From Pseudobdellovibrionaceae bacterium (GTDB lineage: Bacteria > Bdellovibrionota > Bdellovibrionia > Bdellovibrionales > JAMPXM01): a stretch of DNA of 64,000 nucleotides. The translations under genes and the position numbers were made by a program. The stretch is from NCBI GenBank assembly GCA_021463345.1, contig JAJTYM010000001.1, positions 136,001 through 200,000 of the forward strand. Direction: 5' to 3'. Of the stretch, positions 12,242-23,799 are shown piece after piece. The first letter of the stretch is position 1. Each line of letters begins with the position of its first letter. The notes beneath the pieces were generated by a model. The model did no database searches, had not been told where the DNA came from, and saw nothing but the letters and a program-made list of their open reading frames with translations.

Positions 12242-12271
12242 ATCGTAGTGGGCCGGCGAGCGCGCGGTCAA
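12242..12271 (-). promoter_or_regulatory. Possible sigma-70 promoter of pyrB
   Basis: Minus strand TTGACC (12266-12271) and TACGAT (12242-12247) with an 18 bp spacer. Transcription would begin only a few bases before the pyrB ATG, so the mRNA would be nearly leaderless. This is a moderate match to consensus in a short intergenic gap. Confidence 0.35.
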
Positions 12272-12280
12272 GGCGCGGGA

Positions 12281-12985
12281 TCAACGGACGATGTGGAAAA
12301 TCCGGTCCCGGCGGACTGAAGGGAAGCGATCGTTCCCCCAGCGTTCGAGCCAGTCCAGCGAAAGCCAAACCAGGAGCACTTCGCCTTCGAGGTTCTTGAT
12401 GGGGACCGAACCCCAGATCCTGGAGTCGTCGCTCGAGTCGCGGTTATCACCGAGAACGAAAATATGGCCGGGCGGCACGATGATAGGCCCGAAAAAGCCC
12501 GCATCATCCTCGTTCCTGTTCATGACCAAATGAGTCGAGCCCGGGAACCGCTCCCGGTAGATGGAGAAGTACTCATGGCCGGGCAAGTCCGCGATCTGCA
12601 TTTCGTCAAGCGCCTCGTAGGCGGCCTCGACATCGTTGATATAGAGCCTCTTGCGGCGAATTTCGATTTTCTCGCCGGGCAAGCCCACGACCCGCTTGAT
12701 GTAGTGGGTCGACTCGTTGCCGGGCGGGCGAAAAACGACGACATCGCCGCGATCCGGCGGTCGAACGGCGAGTTTCCGCCCGCTGAACGGGATCGGCACC
12801 CCGTACGGGAGTTTGTACGCAAAAATGAAATCCCCGGCCATCAGCGTGGGAACCATGGAGCCGGTCGGGATCTTGTACGCGGAGATTACGAAAAACCGCA
12901 ATACCAGAGCGACGAAAACCGCGACGATCAAGCTCTCGAGGTACTCCCTCAAAACGATCTTTGCCGGTACTTTCCCAGAGGCCAT
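12281..12985 (-). CDS. lepB: Signal peptidase I, third copy of a tandem set
   Basis: Inner-membrane serine/lysine protease that removes signal peptides from secreted proteins. It has 234 residues from the ATG at 12985 (MASGKVPAK, with GGAAGG upstream). One N-terminal membrane segment (LIVAVFVALVLRFFVISAY) leads into the catalytic Ser motif PTGSMVPTL; the catalytic Lys lies in YIKRVVGLPGEK; the box GDNRDSSDDSR is present. It is last in a run of three paralogues, and its active site reads PTGSM where the other two read PSGSM. Confidence 0.92.
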   Translation of the reverse strand: MASGKVPAKIVLREYLESLIVAVFVALVLRFFVISAYKIPTGSMVPTLMAGDFIFAYKLPYGVPIPFSGRKLAVRPPDRGDVVVFRPPGNESTHYIKRVVGLPGEKIEIRRKRLYINDVEAAYEALDEMQIADLPGHEYFSIYRERFPGSTHLVMNRNEDDAGFFGPIIVPPGHIFVLGDNRDSSDDSRIWGSVPIKNLEGEVLLVWLSLDWLERWGNDRFPSVRRDRIFHIVR

Positions 12986-13025
12986 CCGTGCCCTTCCGTC
13001 GCCGCCTGGGACCGCTACGACCTCT

Positions 13026-13772
13026 CTAACGTACGGCGCCGAACATCCTTCTCCAGCGAACGGTCCCAGGATCGCATACGCGGCTCGCATCGCGCAAAGT
13101 TTCTTCGCAACTGAGCCAGATCACCGCGGCCCGGCCGAGGATGGATTCGACGGGGACCGGCCCGAAAACCCGGCTGTCGCCCGAGTTGTCACGGTTATCC
13201 CCCATGACGAAAACGTGCCCCTCCGGCACGCGGAACGACCCCCCCGCCCCGGGAGCCGCGTCGAGTTCGTGGATCGTGACCGGCTTCACGCTCCCGAGGC
13301 TTTCCCTGAAAAACGTGTACGACGAGGAGAATTCCCCCCGCTCTTCGGCGGTCCACCCGGGAACCTCCCGAACCGCGGCGCCCGCGTCGACCGGCTCGAG
13401 CGCGAGGGGCCGGCCGTCGATCGAGACCGCTCCGGTCGGCGCGACCGCGACATCCTCTCCGGAGAGCCCGATCACGCGTTTAATGATGTAGACGGACGGA
13501 TCCTCTAGCGAGCGGAACACGACGACGTCGCCGCGCGCGGGCCCTCCCCAGCGCGCGACGTAACGGCTCGTGAACGGCAACCGCAAACCGTAGGCGAACT
13601 TGTTCACCAGGATGTGGTCGTGCACGAGAAGCGTCGGCAACATCGATCCTGAGGGGATCACGTACGGCTCGAACAGGGCCCAGCGGACCGCGAGGACGAA
13701 GAGGAGGGCCGCGCCGAGCTCGGCGAGCGCGCGCGGCCAGGTGCCTTTGAGGCTCCTCGGCCGGCCGTCCAC
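13026..13772 (-). CDS. lepB: Signal peptidase I, second copy of a tandem set
   Basis: Second of three adjacent leader peptidases, 248 residues. Membrane segment LGAALLFVLAVRWALF, catalytic Ser in [10 protein letters not shown], Lys in YIIKRVIGLSGED, and the structural box GDNRDNSGDSRVFG are all present, so it should be active. The start is uncertain: a GTG at 13772 begins 3 bp after the stop of the preceding copy; longer readings overlap that gene heavily. It is closest in sequence to the first copy (shared [14 protein letters not shown]). Confidence 0.9.
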   Translation of the reverse strand: MDGRPRSLKGTWPRALAELGAALLFVLAVRWALFEPYVIPSGSMLPTLLVHDHILVNKFAYGLRLPFTSRYVARWGGPARGDVVVFRSLEDPSVYIIKRVIGLSGEDVAVAPTGAVSIDGRPLALEPVDAGAAVREVPGWTAEERGEFSSSYTFFRESLGSVKPVTIHELDAAPGAGGSFRVPEGHVFVMGDNRDNSGDSRVFGPVPVESILGRAAVIWLSCEETLRDASRVCDPGTVRWRRMFGAVR

Positions 13773-13774
13773 GC

Positions 13775-14521
13775 TCAGTCGACCTTGTGGAAGAAGCGGT
13801 CCCAACGGATCGTCATCGGATTGCAAAGGAAGGAAACGACCGGCAAGGTCTTCTCGCAGCTGAGCCAGACGAACATCGCCCGTCCGAGGACGTACTCCTC
13901 GGGCACGAAGCCCCATTTGCGGCTGTCGGCGGAGTTGTCGCGGTTATCCCCCATGACGAAGAGCTTGCCCGGAGGCACTTCCCACTCCATCGACGACGTG
14001 TGTTCCCCGTTGCGGCTGAGGAGCACGGAGTGAGCCCGCGAGTTGAGCACTTCGGTGAAATGCAGGTAACCCGCCTTGGAGTCGCTCGGCAGGCCTTCCC
14101 GGCGGAAGTCGTCGTCGGTCATCTTGGCGAACTCTTCGGCGTGCTCCGGATCGGCCGATTCACGCATATCGACGGCGGCGCCGTTCCGGTAGATCTTCCC
14201 TTCCCTGTACTCGATCTTGTCGCCGGACACGCCCACGACGCGCTTGATGAAGAACGTCGACGGGTCGATGGGGTACTTGAAGACGATGATCTCGCCCGGC
14301 TCGGGATTACGGTGCTTGACGAGCCAGTTCGAGCTGAAAGGCACGCGAGTGCCGTAAACCATCTTGTTCACGAAAATATGGTCGTGCACGAGGAGCGTCG
14401 GCAGCATCGACCCCGAAGGGATCACGTACGCTTCCATGATCGCCCAACGGATCACCAGAGCGACGCCGATCGCGACGCCGAAGCTCCCGGGGCCTTCCGT
14501 CCAGAACTTGCGATTGAACAT
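13775..14521 (-). CDS. lepB: Signal peptidase I, first copy of a tandem set
   Basis: First of three adjacent leader peptidases, 248 residues, starting [10 protein letters not shown] and beginning 5 bp after the lepA stop. Membrane segment [16 protein letters not shown], catalytic Ser in [10 protein letters not shown], Lys in [13 protein letters not shown], box [14 protein letters not shown]. It carries an insertion of about 40 residues rich in Asp/Glu/Arg between the Lys motif and the last box. The lepA-lepB pairing is common in bacteria; three lepB genes in a row is not. Confidence 0.93.
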   Translation of the reverse strand: MFNRKFWTEGPGSFGVAIGVALVIRWAIMEAYVIPSGSMLPTLLVHDHIFVNKMVYGTRVPFSSNWLVKHRNPEPGEIIVFKYPIDPSTFFIKRVVGVSGDKIEYREGKIYRNGAAVDMRESADPEHAEEFAKMTDDDFRREGLPSDSKAGYLHFTEVLNSRAHSVLLSRNGEHTSSMEWEVPPGKLFVMGDNRDNSADSRKWGFVPEEYVLGRAMFVWLSCEKTLPVVSFLCNPMTIRWDRFFHKVD

Positions 14522-14526
14522 AGTCC

Positions 14527-16326
<1,800 letters not shown>

Positions 16327-16337
16327 GAAGCTCGAGC

Positions 16338-16583
16338 TCAGCTGGAAGAAGGGTTCGGAAGATGATCCGGCGGCGGCTGTTTCGTCGCCCGCTCCGCCGC
16401 CGCTTCGGGGACCGGGTACAATTCCATCTGACCAGGCAGGCGGTCACGGTATTTCTCAAGGATCAGGTCGATGCCTTCACGGATGTATTCCGCGACGGGC
16501 ACCTTCGTGCGTTTATTCAACTCTTTGAGCAAAGCATTCTGACGTTCCGTAATGTAGACCGTGGTTGCCTGCTTTTTGGCCAT
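16338..16583 (-). CDS. Small ribbon-helix-helix DNA-binding protein
   Basis: 81 residues. The N-terminal 50 residues ([20 protein letters not shown], then [20 protein letters not shown]) have the strand-helix-helix pattern of CopG/Arc-type regulators: a basic/polar strand TTVYI, helix [14 protein letters not shown], turn [14 protein letters not shown] Pro-rich tail follows. Start chosen at the ATG at 16583. It lies directly before lepA and could autoregulate the lepA-lepB operon; that is inference from position. Confidence 0.75.
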   Translation of the reverse strand: MAKKQATTVYITERQNALLKELNKRTKVPVAEYIREGIDLILEKYRDRLPGQMELYPVPEAAAERATKQPPPDHLPNPSSS

Positions 16584-16627
16584 GATTGTCTTTAACGGAA
16601 CTCGCCATACGTTGCAATACGTTCGCG

Positions 16628-16659
16628 CAAAAAGAAAGCGCCCGCCCGAAAGGGGCGGG
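16628..16659 (-). terminator. Rho-independent terminator after metK
   Basis: Reading the minus strand, a 7 bp perfect stem CCCGCCC/GGGCGGG (arms 16653-16659 and 16641-16647) with a 5 nt loop is followed by a T-rich run (CGCTTTCTTTTTG). It starts about 18 bp after the metK stop and ends before the ribbon-helix-helix gene, so it separates the two operons. Confidence 0.8.
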
Positions 16660-16676
16660 ATCCGCCGGGACAACGA

Positions 16677-17849
16677 TCACCGCGCGAGGGTCTTGACGAC
16701 GTCCTTGAGGAGCTCGGCTTTGTTCGCGCGCTCCCACGTGAACGCCTCATCCATGCGGCCGAAGTGCCCGTACGCCGCCGTTTTTTTGTAGCGGGGCTTG
16801 AGCAAATCGAATTCCTGGACGATCGCGGCCGGCTTCAGGCTCCACAGCTCGCGCACGGCTTTGACGAGAACGCCGCTGTCGTACTTGCCGGTGCCATAGT
16901 CGTTGATCATCAGGCTGACGGGCTCGGCGACGCCGATCGCGTACGACACCTGAATGAGGGCGCGCTCGACGAGGCCGGCGGCGACCAGGTTCTTGGCGAT
17001 GTGGCGGGCGGCGTAGGCCGCCGAACGATCGACCTTGGAAGGGTCCTTGCCCGAGAACGCGCCGCCGCCGTGAGCGCCGTGGCCGCCGTAAGTGTCGACG
17101 ATGATCTTCCGGCCGGTGAGGCCGCAGTCGCCCATCGGACCGCCGATGACGAATCGGCCCGTCGGGTTGATATAGTACTTGGTTTTTGAGTCGAGCCAGT
17201 CGGCGGGGACTGTTTTCTTGATCACCTCTTCCATGACGAACTCTTTGAGCTGCGTCTGGCTGACGTTCTCGGCGTGCTGGGTCGAAATGACGACCGCGTC
17301 GACGCGCTTCGCCCGTCCGTCCTTGTACTCGATCGTGATCTGGCTTTTGCTGTCCGGGCGCAGCCAATCCACCTTGTTCGCCTTGCGGAGCCGCGCCATC
17401 TCCTCGAGCAGTTTGTGCGAAAGCGCGATCGAAAGAGGCATCGCCTCCGGCGTTTCGTTGACCGCGTAGCCGAACATGATGCCCTGGTCGCCAGCGCCCT
17501 GCTCCTTGACGGCTTCCGCGCCCGTGTCGACGCCCCTGGCGATATCAGGGCTCTGGCGGTCGAGCGTGACCATCACCGCGCACGTGTTGCAGTCGAAACC
17601 CTTGGCGCTGTCGTCGTAGCCGATCCCGCGAACCGTTTCGCGCACGAGCGCCGGGATGTCGACGACGGCCTTGGTGGTGACTTCGCCGGCCACGACCGCG
17701 ACGCCCGTGGTGACGAGCGTCTCGCAGGCCACGCGGCTACCGGGGTCTTGCGCGAGCATCGCATCGAGAACCGCATCGGAGACCTGGTCGGCGATTTTGT
17801 CGGGATGCCCCTCGGACACGGATTCACTCGTGAACAAATAGTCCTTCAT
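16677..17849 (-). CDS. metK: S-adenosylmethionine synthetase
   Basis: Makes SAM from methionine and ATP. It has 390 residues, typical length. Family motifs are visible: [16 protein letters not shown] at the N-terminus, [12 protein letters not shown], and the phosphate-binding [19 protein letters not shown]. Start chosen at the ATG at 17849 ([10 protein letters not shown]), preceded by AGAGG at 7 nt. It follows hpf after a 135 bp gap holding a strong hairpin, and ends at a good terminator. No SAM-riboswitch pattern was recognised upstream. Confidence 0.97.
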   Translation of the reverse strand: MKDYLFTSESVSEGHPDKIADQVSDAVLDAMLAQDPGSRVACETLVTTGVAVVAGEVTTKAVVDIPALVRETVRGIGYDDSAKGFDCNTCAVMVTLDRQSPDIARGVDTGAEAVKEQGAGDQGIMFGYAVNETPEAMPLSIALSHKLLEEMARLRKANKVDWLRPDSKSQITIEYKDGRAKRVDAVVISTQHAENVSQTQLKEFVMEEVIKKTVPADWLDSKTKYYINPTGRFVIGGPMGDCGLTGRKIIVDTYGGHGAHGGGAFSGKDPSKVDRSAAYAARHIAKNLVAAGLVERALIQVSYAIGVAEPVSLMINDYGTGKYDSGVLVKAVRELWSLKPAAIVQEFDLLKPRYKKTAAYGHFGRMDEAFTWERANKAELLKDVVKTLAR

Positions 17850-17921
17850 TTGAAGCCTCTGCTTGGGTTGGAAACCGGCTTCAAGAGCTATCAAAGGGGG
17901 GGTGGGGCGGTCAACGTGTAA

Positions 17922-17950
17922 GCCCCGTGGCGCGACCGCGCGCCCGGGGC
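17922..17950 (-). repeat. Strong GC-rich hairpin between hpf and metK
   Basis: Reading the minus strand, GCCCCG-GGCGCG, loop CGGT, CGCGCC-A-CGGGGC: a 12 bp stem with one bulged base. It lies 35 bp after the hpf stop and about 70 bp before metK. No U-run follows, so it is not a canonical terminator. It could be an RNA processing or pausing element, or a weak terminator for hpf. Confidence 0.5.
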
Positions 17951-17984
17951 CCGAAGCGTGGTGGAAAGGGAATCGAGAGACCGC

Positions 17985-18365
17985 TCAGCCCGCTTTGCGC
18001 AGGGGGATGTCCGGGACGTCGGCGGCGAGATCCGGCCGCGAACGGCTGGGTCCGCTCTCATTGCCCCGGCCAGCGCTCTTGAAGTCGCGCAGCTTGCGGC
18101 GCTCCTTCGACATCTGCCGCAGGAGTTTGTTCACGACCATGTCGGCGGAGCGATAGAAATCGTCGGAAACCCCCGTTGCTTTGAACTTTCGCCGCCCCTC
18201 CAGGATGCTGACGTCGACGATGCACTCGTGCCGCTCCATCGAGAACACCACCTGCACGTCCATCGGCTTCAGCTCGAACTTCAGCAGCTTCCCGAACCTG
18301 CCCTCGAAATGCGTGATCAGCGCTTGGCTCGAATCGACATGCAGGAACGTGTAATTCAACTTCAT
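17985..18365 (-). CDS. hpf: Ribosome hibernation promoting factor (HPF/RaiA family, short form)
   Basis: Binds the small ribosomal subunit and keeps idle ribosomes inactive. It has 126 residues: the beta-alpha-beta core occupies residues 1-95 (MKLNYTFLHVDSS, ECIVDVSILEGRRKFKA, SADMVVNKLLRQMSKERRK), then a polar tail. It lacks the long-form dimerisation domain. AAGGGGAG precedes the ATG at 18365. It lies in the same run as rpoN, a common pairing in proteobacteria, though here rny intervenes. Confidence 0.9.
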   Translation of the reverse strand: MKLNYTFLHVDSSQALITHFEGRFGKLLKFELKPMDVQVVFSMERHECIVDVSILEGRRKFKATGVSDDFYRSADMVVNKLLRQMSKERRKLRDFKSAGRGNESGPSRSRPDLAADVPDIPLRKAG

Positions 18366-18642
18366 CGGAACTCCCCTTCCCAGGCCGAGGCCTCAGCAGG
18401 CTTATCGGGTTCGCGGGCGCGCGAGTCCATGGATGTAACGAAAAATTGGCGATCCACCCGAGCCATTCCCAGTTCGAGACGCGTCACATCGGGCCCAGCT
18501 TATGTCTCGGCCGATTCGGAATCATGCCAACGCGCGAAACGCCCCGCGGGGCGCATCATCCGGAGCCGGCGGGGCGGCCGGCCCGAGCGCACGGTCCAAA
18601 CGGCCGAGAACGGCCGATGCGCGCTCGAGAGGCCGCGAGGGC

Positions 18643-20214
18643 TCACTTCGCGAAAGCTTCCGCGTGGGTCTCGCGGACGACGACGACTTTGATCTGGCCG
18701 GGGTAGGAGCACTCGTCTTCGATTTTGTCGGCGATCTGGCGGCAGAGTTTGAGAGACTGCACGTCGTTGACGCGTTTGGCGTCGACGACCACCCGCACCT
18801 CGCGACCGGCGTTGAAAATCATCGTGCGGCTGACGCCCGGGAAACCATCGCCGATCGTCGAGAGCGCTTCGATCTTCTGGTTGTACGTGTTCACCGTCTG
18901 ACGACGCGCCCCCGGGCGACCGCCCGACATGGCGTCGGCGCCTATGACCAGGAACGCGAGGTCGCTGGCCGGCTGTTCCTCGTAATGGTGCGCGCGGACC
19001 GCGTGCACGATGTGGGGGGCCTCGCCGTTCTTCTGGATGAAATCGGCGCCGATCACCGCGTGGCCGCCCTCGACCGAATGATCCATCGCCTTCCCCACGT
19101 CGTGGAGCAGGCCCGCGCGCTTGGCGTCTTTGCGCTTGACGTCGCCGAGCTCGCTCGCGAGCAGGCCGCAGAGCCAACCGACTTCGGCCACGTGGAAGTA
19201 TTGGTTCTGCGCGAACGAGTACCTGTAGCGCAAGGACCCGAGCATCTTCTTGATCTCGATGTTGATGTCCGAGCAGTTGAGTTCGTTGGCGACCCTGCGG
19301 CCATCCTCCTCGACCTTGCGGAGAAGGCCCGCCTTCGTCTTTTCGACGATGCGGTCGACGACGGCCGGGTCCACTTTCTTCTCGTTCAAGAGCTTTTCCA
19401 GGCAACGGGTGGTCAACTCGCGGCGAACCGGATCGTAGCCCGCGATCGCGACCGTGTTGTCCTCGGTGACCGACAGGTCGACGCCGCAAGCCTTCTCGAG
19501 CGCCCTCAGATTCGCGCCGTCGGGCCCCAGGAGCTTTTTCTTCTGATCGTCGCCCGCGAGCTCGACCGTGCCGATCCCGCGTTCGGTGCAAGACGGGCGC
19601 AAGAACCGGTTGAGCGCGATGCCGATGATGCGTTTGGCGATCGGTTCGGCGTTGGCACGCGCCTCATCTTCGATGCGATTGGCGCGTTTTTTCGACTCGA
19701 CCCGGGAACTGTCCTCGAGATCGTCGAGCAAGCGTTTCTTGACGGCGTTGACGTCCTCGCCCGTCAGCCGCGCGAGTTCGGCGATGAGAACGAGGCGCGC
19801 CTCGTGGATCCTCGCCCTGGTGCCGTCGCAACCCTCCTGCCGGCTCATCATGCGCTTTTCGGCTTCGCTCAGCTCAGCCGCGCGTTTTTGCAGCTCCTTG
19901 GTCTCTTTGAAGAAGGAGCGGTCGATCTCGCTGCGCTTTTTGCGGTACTCGCTCTCCTTCGCCTGCACGCGGGACTCGAGCGAGTCGACCTCTTTCTCGT
20001 TTCTCGACCAGAGTTCCTCCTCGAAATCGGCGACACGCTCCTTGGCCTCGGACAACGCCTCTTCGAACCGGTCTTTGGCGTCGAGAACGATCGCTTCGGC
20101 CTCCGCCTCGGCTGCCTGCAGGCGGCGCTGACGGGCCACCTTGGCCAGCCAGAGGCCGACGCCGAAGCCCGCGACCAGGCCCACGCCCAATGCGATCGAC
20201 GCGATAATGATCAT
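18643..20214 (-). CDS. rny: Ribonuclease Y
   Basis: Membrane-anchored endoribonuclease that initiates mRNA decay. It has 523 residues: an N-terminal membrane helix (ASIALGVGLVAGFGVGLWLA), a long coiled coil (about 30-150), a KH RNA-binding domain (about 205-270), and an HD hydrolase domain with the metal motif LLHDVGKAMDH near 370. The final block GQIKVVVVRETHAEAFAK is diagnostic of RNase Y. It lies between rpoN and hpf. A GC-rich palindrome and about 280 bp separate it from hpf. Confidence 0.96.
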   Translation of the reverse strand: MIIIASIALGVGLVAGFGVGLWLAKVARQRRLQAAEAEAEAIVLDAKDRFEEALSEAKERVADFEEELWSRNEKEVDSLESRVQAKESEYRKKRSEIDRSFFKETKELQKRAAELSEAEKRMMSRQEGCDGTRARIHEARLVLIAELARLTGEDVNAVKKRLLDDLEDSSRVESKKRANRIEDEARANAEPIAKRIIGIALNRFLRPSCTERGIGTVELAGDDQKKKLLGPDGANLRALEKACGVDLSVTEDNTVAIAGYDPVRRELTTRCLEKLLNEKKVDPAVVDRIVEKTKAGLLRKVEEDGRRVANELNCSDINIEIKKMLGSLRYRYSFAQNQYFHVAEVGWLCGLLASELGDVKRKDAKRAGLLHDVGKAMDHSVEGGHAVIGADFIQKNGEAPHIVHAVRAHHYEEQPASDLAFLVIGADAMSGGRPGARRQTVNTYNQKIEALSTIGDGFPGVSRTMIFNAGREVRVVVDAKRVNDVQSLKLCRQIADKIEDECSYPGQIKVVVVRETHAEAFAK

Positions 20215-20289
20215 GGCTCCCTCGAATTCACGTTTGCCGAACCCACGTTTGCGGCACGACCGGCGCCGCGAGCGCGCCGGAGGAACGCT

Positions 20290-21741
20290 CTAGAAGAACT
20301 TTTTACGCTTGCTCGATGGCAAGATCTTTAACACATCGCGATATTTCGCGACTGTTCTTCTTGCGATTTGAATACCATCTTTCTTGAGCAAGTCCACGAT
20401 CTTCTGATCCGACAAGGGGTTGCGGGAGTCTTCGGCCGAGACGAGTTCCTTGATCTTCAACTTAACCGACTCGCTCGCCAACGCATCGCCGTCCGACGTC
20501 GAAATCCCCGAGTTGAAGAAGTACTTCAACTCGAAGATCCCGCGGGGCGTGTGCACGTATTTGGCCGTGGTCACGCGACTGACCGTCGATTCGTGCATGC
20601 CGATGTCGTTGGCGATATCGCGCAGGATCATCGGCTTGATGAACGCCGGGCCTTTGTCGAAAAAATCCCTCTGGTGCCTTACGATCGATTCCGTCACTTT
20701 GTAGATCGTGCGCTGCCGCTGGTGGATCGACTTGATCAGCCAGACCGCCGAACGGAGTTTCTCCTGGATGTACTCCTGCGTGCCGTCCTTCCCCTTGCCG
20801 CCGGCGGGCGCCTCCTTGCCCGACTTCAGGATGCTCTTGTAGAGGTTCGAGATGCGCAGGCGCGGAAGGCCGTCCTCGTTGAGGGACACCATGTACTCCT
20901 CGCCGACCTTGTAGACGTAGACATCGGGCTGCACGTAATGCGTGTCGTTCGGCATGAACGACCGGCCCGGCTTCGGGTCCATCGAATAGATGATCTTGCA
21001 CATTTCGACGACGTCGGCGAGCTCGAGGTTCATCGCCTTGGCGATGCCCTCGTAGTTCTTCTTTTCGAGGTCCTTGAGGTGGTTCTTGATCAAATGCACG
21101 AGGTCCTTGGTGTCCTCCTGCAGGTGCTTGGCCTGGATGAGCAGGCATTCCTGCAGGTCGCGCGCGCCGACGCCGGGCGGGTCGAACTCCTGCACGAACG
21201 GCAGCACGCTCTCGAGATCGTCGGCGTTCACGTTCTCCTCGGCCGCGACGTCGGCGAGCGGGACCTTGATGTACCCGTCGTCGTCGATATGGCTGACGAG
21301 GATGCCCCCGAGCAGTTGCTCCTCTTCGCTGAAACCCGACAGGCTCATCTGCCACATGAGATGGTCGTAGAGCGACTGGCTCGCCGAGATCAGGTTCTCG
21401 TAATTCATGATCTCTTCGGAACCGCCGGCCATGTTCGTGTGCGTCGGCTTGTATTGAGCGTCGATGTAGGCTTCCCAGTCGAACTCGTCCTGCTTCTGCG
21501 GGTCCTGGTCGGCGGGGGCGTTGTCGCCCTCGACGCCCTGAACCTTCTCCTCGGGCGTCGCCGCTTCCTCCGCCTGCAGGTCGCCGGTCTCTTCCAGCAC
21601 GGGGTTCTCGTCGAGTTCCCTGCGGATCGCCGTCTCGAGTTCCATGCGCGAAAGCTGGAGGAGCTTGATCGCCTGCTGGAGCTGCGGCGTCATTCGCAGC
21701 GTTTGCGACAGATTCAACGACTGTTTCATCCCAACGGCCAT
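20290..21741 (-). CDS. rpoN: RNA polymerase sigma-54 factor
   Basis: Sigma factor for -24/-12 promoters that needs an AAA+ activator. It has 483 residues from the ATG at 21741 (GGGAGGG just upstream). The N-terminal Gln/Leu-rich activator-contact region (QSLNLSQTLRMTPQLQQAIK), an acidic region II (about 60-110), the core-binding domain, and the C-terminal RpoN box ARRTVAKYRD, which reads the -24 element, are all present. An FHA-type activator that could work with it lies at 42680-43972. Confidence 0.97.
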   Translation of the reverse strand: MAVGMKQSLNLSQTLRMTPQLQQAIKLLQLSRMELETAIRRELDENPVLEETGDLQAEEAATPEEKVQGVEGDNAPADQDPQKQDEFDWEAYIDAQYKPTHTNMAGGSEEIMNYENLISASQSLYDHLMWQMSLSGFSEEEQLLGGILVSHIDDDGYIKVPLADVAAEENVNADDLESVLPFVQEFDPPGVGARDLQECLLIQAKHLQEDTKDLVHLIKNHLKDLEKKNYEGIAKAMNLELADVVEMCKIIYSMDPKPGRSFMPNDTHYVQPDVYVYKVGEEYMVSLNEDGLPRLRISNLYKSILKSGKEAPAGGKGKDGTQEYIQEKLRSAVWLIKSIHQRQRTIYKVTESIVRHQRDFFDKGPAFIKPMILRDIANDIGMHESTVSRVTTAKYVHTPRGIFELKYFFNSGISTSDGDALASESVKLKIKELVSAEDSRNPLSDQKIVDLLKKDGIQIARRTVAKYRDVLKILPSSKRKKFF

Positions 21742-21808
21742 CGGCCCTCCCCTCAATCGACCCGTTCGCGCCCGCGGCGCGGGCCCGCGGGCTCCCGGGC
21801 GTTCGCCC

Positions 21809-22534
21809 TCAAAGCTTGAAATTCTCCCCGAGATAGAATTTGCGCGCGAGCTCGGAACTGGCGACGTCACCGCTCGAGCCACTGACCTGGATGCGCCCGT
21901 CCTTCAAGATATAGGCGTGATCGCAGATCCCCAGGGTCTCGCGGACGTTGTGGTCCGTGATGAGGACCCCGATGCCGCGCTTCTTCAGCTCTCGGATGAT
22001 GTCCTGGATGTCCGCGACGGCGATCGGGTCGATCCCGGCGAACGGCTCGTCGAGCAGGATGAACTTCGGCTCGCCCGCGAGCGCCCGCGCGATCTCGACC
22101 CGACGGCGTTCCCCGCCCGATAAAGCGTACCCGTAGCTGTCGCGAATGTGCTGGATCGAAAAATCCTCGAGCAGCCGCTCGAGCCGCTCCAGCTTGGCCG
22201 CGCCCGAGATACCCTGGGCCTCGAGCGCGACGATGATGTTCTCCGTCACGGTCAGCCGGCGGAAAATGCTCGCTTCCTGAGGCAGGTAGCTCAGTCCCAC
22301 CCGCGCGCGCTGGAACATGGGCATGCCGCGGATCGAAGCGTCGTTCAGGAGGATGTCGCCCTCGTCCGGCGCGACCAGTCCCACGACCATGTAGAAAGAC
22401 GTCGTCTTGCCCGCGCCGTTGGGCCCGAGCAGGCCCACGACCTGCCCGGCCGCGACGTCGAACGAAACGCGATCGACGACCCGACGGCCTTTGAACGTTT
22501 TCGCGATGTCGCGAACGTGCAGCCGCGCGGTCAT
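21809..22534 (-). CDS. lptB: LPS export ABC transporter ATPase LptB
   Basis: Cytoplasmic ATPase that powers extraction of lipopolysaccharide from the inner membrane. It has 241 residues, exactly the family size. Visible: Walker [27 protein letters not shown] (LptB-typical Q-loop region), signature LSGGERRR, Walker [14 protein letters not shown], switch His in TDHNVRE. Start at the ATG at 22534, in an ATGA overlap with the upstream LptC/LptA-like gene. The lptA/C-lptB-rpoN order is widely conserved. Confidence 0.96.
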   Translation of the reverse strand: MTARLHVRDIAKTFKGRRVVDRVSFDVAAGQVVGLLGPNGAGKTTSFYMVVGLVAPDEGDILLNDASIRGMPMFQRARVGLSYLPQEASIFRRLTVTENIIVALEAQGISGAAKLERLERLLEDFSIQHIRDSYGYALSGGERRRVEIARALAGEPKFILLDEPFAGIDPIAVADIQDIIRELKKRGIGVLITDHNVRETLGICDHAYILKDGRIQVSGSSGDVASSELARKFYLGENFKL

Positions 22535-23526
22535 CGGGCCGCCCTGTCGTCCGCGGTGGACTCGATCTTGGCCCTGGCGTTGGAAACGCGCACCTCGCGG
22601 CCGCCCTTGAGGAAGACGATTTCCTCCCCGATCAACTCGTCGCCGCTCTGCACGACCCGCGGCGCCCCGTTGAACACGAACCTCTCGTCCTCGAAATGAA
22701 CGCTCACCTTCCGGCTCGTCGCCCATTTATCGACGTCCGTCACCTTCACCCCGCCGTCGACGGTGACCGAGTCGATCGTGTCGCCGTCGGGCTTGTAAAG
22801 AAACTGCGCCTTGGGGCCCGTGATCCGCAACGTGTCGACGTCGATGACGACGTCGCCGTAGAACTTGGCCGCGTTCGCCCTTCCGCTGAAGACCGCGCGC
22901 TCGCTCGCGATCGCGGCGAGCTTGCCGTCCTTGATCGATTTTTTCGCGCGCACGTTCCTGGCGACCGAGATCTCGTTCGTGTTCATATCGGCGACGAGGT
23001 CCGTGCCCGTCAGGCGCAGGCGCGTGCCGTTCCCCTCCCGGGGGCCGATCATCTCGATGTCGTGAGGCGTGACGAGCCGGCGCTTGGACGAGTCGTAATC
23101 GACGGCTTCGGTCTTGAACGTGTAATTGTTCGACGAGCGCGTGACGACGTCCCCGGAGATCCGGATGTTGTTCTTTTTCACATCGACGTCGCCGCGCTTG
23201 CCCGTCACCGTGTACGTCACCCCGTTTTCACCGAAGAATTTCACCTTCACGTTCTCGATGACCCAATCCTCGTTTTCCGTCATCCGCACCGCGCGGACGG
23301 CGTCCAGCTCCCATTCTTTGGCGTCGCCCTTGGAGCCGATGGACGATACGCCCTGCATGGTGTGCTGCGCGGCGCGATCCGCCCCGTTCTCCGCCGAGTC
23401 CCGCGCTTCGGCCGGGCCGACCGCCTCGTCGCCGGAAACCCCGGCCTCTTTCGGAGCGAGGATGATGATCTCCACGACGAGGATCGCGAAAAGGAGACCC
23501 AGAATGAAACTGTTCCTCCGGTTCAC
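22531..23526 (-). CDS. LptC/LptA-type LPS export protein
   Basis: Anchored periplasmic bridge for LPS transport. It has 331 residues: an N-terminal membrane helix ([18 protein letters not shown]) as in LptC, then a beta-jellyroll region with the LptC-like stretch [20 protein letters not shown] and OstA/LptA-like repeats ([18 protein letters not shown], then [19 protein letters not shown]). It looks like LptC and LptA functions in one chain. The start is GTG at 23526 with GAGAGGGG at 7 nt. It is the first gene of the lptB-rpoN run. Confidence 0.85.
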   Translation of the reverse strand: MNRRNSFILGLLFAILVVEIIILAPKEAGVSGDEAVGPAEARDSAENGADRAAQHTMQGVSSIGSKGDAKEWELDAVRAVRMTENEDWVIENVKVKFFGENGVTYTVTGKRGDVDVKKNNIRISGDVVTRSSNNYTFKTEAVDYDSSKRRLVTPHDIEMIGPREGNGTRLRLTGTDLVADMNTNEISVARNVRAKKSIKDGKLAAIASERAVFSGRANAAKFYGDVVIDVDTLRITGPKAQFLYKPDGDTIDSVTVDGGVKVTDVDKWATSRKVSVHFEDERFVFNGAPRVVQSGDELIGEEIVFLKGGREVRVSNARAKIESTADDRAAR

Positions 23527-23606
23527 CGCGAATCCCCTCTCTCCCCCGCCATCCCCAGCCTTGACGTCCGAAGAGGGACCGACACGGTCACCGTTCTTGC
23601 ATGTAG

Positions 23607-23615
23607 AGTATAGCA
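23607..23615 (-). promoter_or_regulatory. Extended -10 promoter for the lpt-rpoN operon
   Basis: On the minus strand TGCTATACT fits an extended -10 (TGn-TATACT). Transcription would start near 23600, about 75 nt before the lptC/A GTG. No good -35 is visible, which is tolerated by extended -10 promoters. Confidence 0.55.
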
Positions 23616-23621
23616 TGAGAC

Positions 23622-23637
23622 TGGCATGGTCTTGGCA
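23622..23637 (+). promoter_or_regulatory. Possible sigma-54 promoter before the GYF-PilZ gene
   Basis: Plus strand TGGCATGGTCTTGGCA: a GG and a GC separated by 10 bases, as in the -24/-12 consensus, with a 4/5 match to the -12 box. The next gene on this strand starts about 160 bp downstream. A single imperfect match; tentative. Confidence 0.3.
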
Positions 23638-23799
23638 GTGTTAAATGCAACCCCGCCGTTCGACAAGCGGAAGTTCCCCGACCCCGGCCGCCCCGTCCCG
23701 AGTTGAAACGCCGCGACCAAAACCGCCGCCGGAACGCCCGAAGGAACCGGCTTCGCACGCCCGTCTCAAGCCCGATCTCCCCGAACCCGATAAGCCCTC

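Noticed and set aside
17850-17984. SAM riboswitch upstream of metK
   Set aside because: The only structure seen is a single GC-rich hairpin; no conserved SAM-I, SAM-II or SAM-IV core could be recognised.
18540-18570. GCGCCCCGCGGGGCG palindrome after rny as a terminator
   Set aside because: The stem leaves almost no loop and only three T residues follow.
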